A DNA stretch of 8,049 nt. Origin: Anaerolineae bacterium. Its GTDB lineage: Bacteria; Chloroflexota; Anaerolineae; JAFGEY01. Position 1 is the first letter of the stretch; each line of letters starts with the position of its first letter. Under the pieces are notes generated by a model. It did not search any database. It worked only from the letters and a program-made list of their open reading frames with translations, and was not told where the DNA came from. This document shows, piece after piece, positions 4,568 through 8,049 of the stretch. The stretch lies in contig JAFGJF010000165.1 of NCBI GenBank assembly GCA_016929205.1, forward strand, positions 1 to 8,049. Direction: 5' to 3'. A program made the translations under genes and the position numbers.

Positions 4568-6202
4568 TTATGTTCTGTTGAACCGTCTGTCGAGTTCGTC
4601 GATCGACACGGTGACAAGCGCCGGACGCCCATGCGGGCAGGTGACAGGTGACCATACCTGGGCCAGATCGTCGAGCAGCTGCTGCATTTGCTCGACGGTC
4701 AATGGATCGCCGGCTTTGACCGCCCCCAGGCATGCCGCTTTGGCCGCCAGGCTGTCTCGCAGCTCATCGGCCGTACTCGACCGTGATACAGGGTGTTCGA
4801 TCAATGCCGTGACCAGTTTTGCCACGTCTTGAGATTGCAAATTTGCGGGCAGCGAGCGGACGAGCACATTTTGCCGGCCAAAGTCTTCGATCTCGATGCC
4901 TAACTCGTTCAGTGCCGGGGCGATGCGCTCCATCGTCTCCATCTCGCGCGGCGTCAGCCCCAAGCGCACCGGTGGGGATAGCGGCACGGGCTTGCTGCCC
5001 CGCACGAGTTGTTCAAACAACAGTTGCTCGTGTGCGGCGTGCTGATCGGCGACGATCAGGCCGTCATCTGTTTGCGCCAGGACGTAGGTGTTGTGAAGCT
5101 GTGCCAGCACGCGCATCTCGCTCGTCTTGTATGACGTCTGGGGCTCACCGATGCTGCTCGCTGTACTCGTGCCGGCGAAGGGCCAGGTCATGTCCGGTTG
5201 ATCGGCCCACTGCGCTTGCTGCGGAAAGGCGCTCAAGGCATCTCGCACTGCCGAGGACACGGCGCTGTATACGGTCCGTTCCTGGGAAAAGCGTATATCT
5301 GCCTTTTGGGGATGTACGTTCACATCGACGTGATGGGGGGCGATGGTGATATGAATCACACACAACGGGTAACGTCCCGGCGGCAGGCGGCCGGCATAGG
5401 GTCGTTCGAGCATCACGGCCAATAGTCCGGGGCGAACCGGCCGCCCGTTGACGAAAAAATACTGGTCGCTGCGGCGGCTGCGGCCAATTGTGGGCCGGCT
5501 GATGAACCCTTGCACCCGCAGATCGAGGGCCTGCCATTCGATGGGCACCATCTCGCCCGCAACATCACGATTCAGTACCGCCCCAATCCTGGCCAAAGGC
5601 GTGTCCTGCGGCGCGACGAGCCGTTCTCGACCGTCGACGACCAGGCGAAAGGCAATGTGCGGATAGGCCAGTGCGTAGCGCGTGACGGTCTGCTGGGTTA
5701 ACTCGACTTCCCTTGTACGGGACTTGAGGAATCGCCGGCGAACGGGGAGCTGGCCAAAGAGGGCGTTGACGGTGACACTGGTTCCAACCGGGCTGGCTGC
5801 TGGCTCGGCCGTGGTCGTATCGCCTCGAACCAGGACGCGTGTTCCTGCCAATTCGCCCTGGGTACGGGTCAGTATGTCGATCTGGGCCACTGCGGCGATG
5901 CTGCTCAACGCCTCGCCTCGAAATCCCAGCGTGCGGATCTGTTCCAGGTCATCCAGCGTGCCGATCTTGCTGGTCGAAAAGCGCGCCAGCGACAGGGCAG
6001 CATCGTCGCGCGACATGCCGTGACCGTCGTCGGAGACGCGGATCTGTCCCAGGCCCCCGTCCCGGATCTCGACCGAGATGGCGCTGGCCTGGGCGTCAAT
6101 GGCGTTCTCGACCAGTTCTTTTGCCACAGACGCCGGGCGTTCGATCACTTCACCTGCGGCGATGAGTCGTTGGATTGCGACAGGGAGAATATGGACGGGC
6201 AT
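4568..6202 (-). CDS. mutL: DNA mismatch repair protein MutL (endonuclease type)
   Basis: The 544-residue protein couples mismatch recognition by MutS to strand incision. The N-terminal GHKL ATPase has ELVENAIDAQA (E29, N33), DDGHGM (58-63), ARFSTSKI (73-80) and GFRGEAL (93-99); the transducer domain ends in NVHPQKADIRF (295-305). The linker is short (about 330-362), making the protein smaller than many homologues. The C-terminal domain has the metal-binding endonuclease motif DQHA-x2-E-x4-E (386-397), FGRQNVLVRSLP (441-452) and CPHGRP (522-527), so it should nick DNA like Bacillus or eukaryotic MutL and unlike E. coli MutL. The ACR-type motif reads ACLGAVKAG (490-498) with Leu in place of the usual basic residue or His. 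The ATG has a weak upstream AAGG. No mutS lies in the window. The ABC ATPase gene ends 62 bases upstream with no terminator seen. Confidence 0.95.
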   Translation of the reverse strand: MPVHILPVAIQRLIAAGEVIERPASVAKELVENAIDAQASAISVEIRDGGLGQIRVSDDGHGMSRDDAALSLARFSTSKIGTLDDLEQIRTLGFRGEALSSIAAVAQIDILTRTQGELAGTRVLVRGDTTTAEPAASPVGTSVTVNALFGQLPVRRRFLKSRTREVELTQQTVTRYALAYPHIAFRLVVDGRERLVAPQDTPLARIGAVLNRDVAGEMVPIEWQALDLRVQGFISRPTIGRSRRSDQYFFVNGRPVRPGLLAVMLERPYAGRLPPGRYPLCVIHITIAPHHVDVNVHPQKADIRFSQERTVYSAVSSAVRDALSAFPQQAQWADQPDMTWPFAGTSTASSIGEPQTSYKTSEMRVLAQLHNTYVLAQTDDGLIVADQHAAHEQLLFEQLVRGSKPVPLSPPVRLGLTPREMETMERIAPALNELGIEIEDFGRQNVLVRSLPANLQSQDVAKLVTALIEHPVSRSSTADELRDSLAAKAACLGAVKAGDPLTVEQMQQLLDDLAQVWSPVTCPHGRPALVTVSIDELDRRFNRT

Positions 6203-6264
6203 TGTATTGGCCTTGTTTCACAGGGATAGGACGGGTATCACTGCCAGGAACTCTTGCTTTCCGG

Positions 6265-7800
6265 CTAGGTTTCGGCAGCAAGTTCAGGCAGTTCACATTC
6301 AACGCCAGCCATCATAAGCCCCAGCGTCTCCCTGTCAGCCTGTGCAGCAGAAATAATGTTGACGACTCGACCCCCACACACGACGGCAATACGATCCGCG
6401 AGGGCCATAATTTCGTCCAATTCGGCAGAGACGAGTAACACCGCACACCCGGCGTCGCGCATCTCGATGATCTGCCGGTGAATGTATTCGATGGATCCCA
6501 CGTCAAGCCCGCGCGTGGGTTGGTTGGCGATGATCAGCTTGATCGGGCGCGAGAGCTCGCGAGCGACGATGACTTTTTGCTGGTTGCCCCCTGACAGCTT
6601 GGATGCGGTCACGTAGGGGCTGGGCGTGCGGATGTCAAAGGCCTCGATCCGCTCGCGGCTGTTTTTGTCGATTGCATCGTAATCGAGAACGCCGCGATTG
6701 GCAAAGGGCGGCAAATAGTAGGAGCACAATACCAGGTTGTCGGTGATGGGATAGGGCAGCACCAGCCCGAACTTTTGGCGATCTTCGGGGATGTGTCCCG
6801 TGCCCGCTTCGGTGATGACACGCGGCGGCTTGTTGGTCACATCGCGTCCTAATATGGTTACGGTCCCTCTGTGCGCATGTCGCAGGCCGGTGAGCACTTC
6901 GATCAACTCGCTTTGTCCATTGCCTTGCACGCCGGCAATGCCCAGCACTTCTCCTGCGCAGAGGTCAAATGACATATCGGCGCACACCTGCACCCCACGA
7001 TCGTCATAGACATTCAGTTCTCGCACCTCCAGCGTCTTGTCACCCAGGCAGGCCAACCCTTTTTCGACCTGGAGGATGACCTCACGCCCGACCATCATCG
7101 CTGCCAGGCCGGCCTGGTCGGTCTCCTGCGGCGTCGTCGTGCCGATGACCCGACCGCCGCGCAGCACGGTGATCCGATCCGAGACTTTGAGCACCTCTTT
7201 GAGTTTGTGCGAGATGAAAACGATCGAGATGCCCTGCTCGGCTAGTTCGCGCATAATGCGAAACAGGTCGTCGGCCTCCTGCGGAGTGAGCACGGCTGTT
7301 GGCTCGTCGAGGATGAGGATGTCGGCCTGGCGGTAAAGCGCCTTGACGATCTCGACGCGCTGCTGCATACCTACCGGCAGGTCACTGACGTAAGCGTCCG
7401 GGTCTACGTCGAGGCCGTAACGGTGCGACAGCTCGCGCACGCGGCGCGCCACACCGCGCCGGTCGAGCATCCCACTGCGGATGGTTTCGGACCCGAGCAT
7501 GATGTTTTCGGCGACGGTAAAGACGGGGATGAGCATAAAGTGCTGGTGTACCATACCGATGCCGCGCGCGATGGCATCGTTCGGGTTGTGCATCACGACT
7601 TGCTCGCCATCGACCCAGATTTCCCCCTCGTCGGGACGATACAGGCCATAGATGACGTTCATCAACGTGCTCTTGCCCGCACCGTTTTCACCCAGCAGAG
7701 CGTGAATCTCGCCCTTTTGCAGGTCGAAATCGATGTGATCGTTGGCCAGCACGCCGGGGAACTGTTTGGTGATGCCTCTGACTTGAAGTGCGAGTTCCAT
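6265..7800 (-). CDS. Double-NBD ATPase of a BMP-type (nucleoside-like) ABC importer
   Basis: From the ATG at 7798-7800 the protein has 511 residues, normal for RbsA/YufO (NupO)-like ATPases that power uptake of sugars or nucleosides. NBD1 is intact: Walker A GENGAGKST (37-45), Q86, signature LPVGMQQ (141-147), Walker B ILILDEPT (161-168) and H198. NBD2 (about 256-500) is degenerate. Its Walker A reads GVQGNGQSE, its Walker B reads IIANQPT with Asn-Gln for Asp-Glu, and the switch His is missing (LVSAELDE), while LSGGNQQ (402-408) is kept. This asymmetry is usual in the family. The start at 7800 has GGAG (7807-7810) 6 bases upstream; ATGs at 7812 and 7836 are possible, the latter overlapping the permease gene. 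The permease stop is 13 bases upstream. Substrate cannot be read from the sequence; nucleosides are the best guess from the permease tail. Confidence 0.9.
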   Translation of the reverse strand: MELALQVRGITKQFPGVLANDHIDFDLQKGEIHALLGENGAGKSTLMNVIYGLYRPDEGEIWVDGEQVVMHNPNDAIARGIGMVHQHFMLIPVFTVAENIMLGSETIRSGMLDRRGVARRVRELSHRYGLDVDPDAYVSDLPVGMQQRVEIVKALYRQADILILDEPTAVLTPQEADDLFRIMRELAEQGISIVFISHKLKEVLKVSDRITVLRGGRVIGTTTPQETDQAGLAAMMVGREVILQVEKGLACLGDKTLEVRELNVYDDRGVQVCADMSFDLCAGEVLGIAGVQGNGQSELIEVLTGLRHAHRGTVTILGRDVTNKPPRVITEAGTGHIPEDRQKFGLVLPYPITDNLVLCSYYLPPFANRGVLDYDAIDKNSRERIEAFDIRTPSPYVTASKLSGGNQQKVIVARELSRPIKLIIANQPTRGLDVGSIEYIHRQIIEMRDAGCAVLLVSAELDEIMALADRIAVVCGGRVVNIISAAQADRETLGLMMAGVECELPELAAET

Positions 7801-7813
7801 AGGATGCTCCATC

Positions 7814-8049
7814 TTATTTTTCGTACGCCACGCCATCGGCAGCAGGTGGGGTTGTGCGCCCGATGATGCCGGTCAGGATGATCATGGTCAGGATGTAGGG
7901 GATCAAGCCGACGATATATGCCTGCTGCAAAAACGCCCAGGCGGGGGGAATCTGCTCGCGAAAGAACTGCAAGTTGATCTGCAATGCCTGCGCCGCGCCA
8001 AAGACAAGCGCGGCCATCCAGGCGCCAAAGGGCGACCAGTTGCCAAAGA
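7814..8049 (-). CDS. C-terminal end of a BMP-type ABC importer permease (runs off right edge)
   Basis: Seventy-eight codons before the TAA at 7814-7816 stay open to the right edge. The visible part reads FGNWSPFGAWMAALVFGAAQ, then a loop with LQINLQFFREQIPPAW. A last membrane helix follows (about VGLIPYILTMIILTGIIG), and the protein ends GRTTPPAADGVAYEK. The N-W-x-P-x-G-A motif, the P-Y-x-L-T-x-x-x-L helix and a terminal G-R-x-x-P-P-A-A-x-G-x-x-Y-E-K are typical of the second permease (YufQ/NupQ class) of nucleoside importers in the branched-chain amino acid-like permease family. It pairs with the ATPase gene 13 bases downstream. The ligand-binding lipoprotein and the other permease should lie upstream, outside the window. 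Confidence 0.88.
   Translation of the reverse strand, partial: FGNWSPFGAWMAALVFGAAQALQINLQFFREQIPPAWAFLQQAYIVGLIPYILTMIILTGIIGRTTPPAADGVAYEK

Noticed and set aside
6203..6264. Gap between the ABC ATPase gene and mutL, inspected for a terminator or promoter
   Set aside because: No stem with a U tract and no convincing -35/-10 pair was found, so nothing is annotated there.
7801..7836. Longer ABC ATPase start at 7836 adding MAWRTKNK and more
   Set aside because: It overlaps the permease gene, lacks an SD and adds residues not typical of the family; the ATG at 7800 has an SD and gives the expected N-terminus.

Overview
The window reads as an ordinary chromosomal housekeeping segment in which every supported gene lies on the minus strand, so transcription runs from high to low coordinates. 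From right to left: the C-terminal end of an ABC permease (runs off the right edge), a double-NBD ABC importer ATPase of the BMP/nucleoside type, mutL, then the compact cluster rpmH - rnpA - yidD - PQQ-type beta-propeller lipoprotein - yidC - jag, closed by a strong intrinsic terminator. Past a roughly 430-base intergenic region, a signal-peptide-bearing protein starts at 293 and runs off the left edge. No tRNA, rRNA, CRISPR array, insertion sequence or phage-like gene was seen.

The organism is probably a single-membrane-type bacterium, and Chloroflexota (Anaerolineae-like) is my best guess. The reasons are a short YidC without the large periplasmic domain of Gram-negative insertases, a Jag/KhpB homologue next to yidC, a basic YidC tail, an endonuclease-type MutL (DQHA-x2-E-x4-E motif), moderately high GC, and an extra propeller lipoprotein inside the rpmH-yidC cluster. 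This is inference; no taxonomic marker was searched.

The rpmH-jag cluster appears to be one transcription unit of about 3.9 kb. It has a good sigma70-type promoter (TTGCAG, 17 bp, TATAAT) 25 bases past the mutL stop, an approximately 97-base leader with a GC-rich hairpin, very tight gene spacing (TAG directly followed by ATG between rnpA and yidD; one base between the lipoprotein stop and the yidC GTG), and a 13-bp-stem terminator after jag. The unit joins ribosome assembly (L34), RNase P maturation of tRNA, membrane protein insertion (YidC, YidD) and an RNA-binding regulator (Jag/KhpB). The propeller lipoprotein is the odd member and may act with the insertase outside the membrane.

The most unusual signal is not a gene. 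Upstream of the truncated secreted protein, four hexamers of form TTNACR sit in tandem at an exact 11-bp period (531-569, minus strand), ahead of a TATAAT promoter. This is the architecture of a PhoP/PhoB (OmpR-family) operator and suggests that the exported protein is under two-component control, possibly phosphate starvation.
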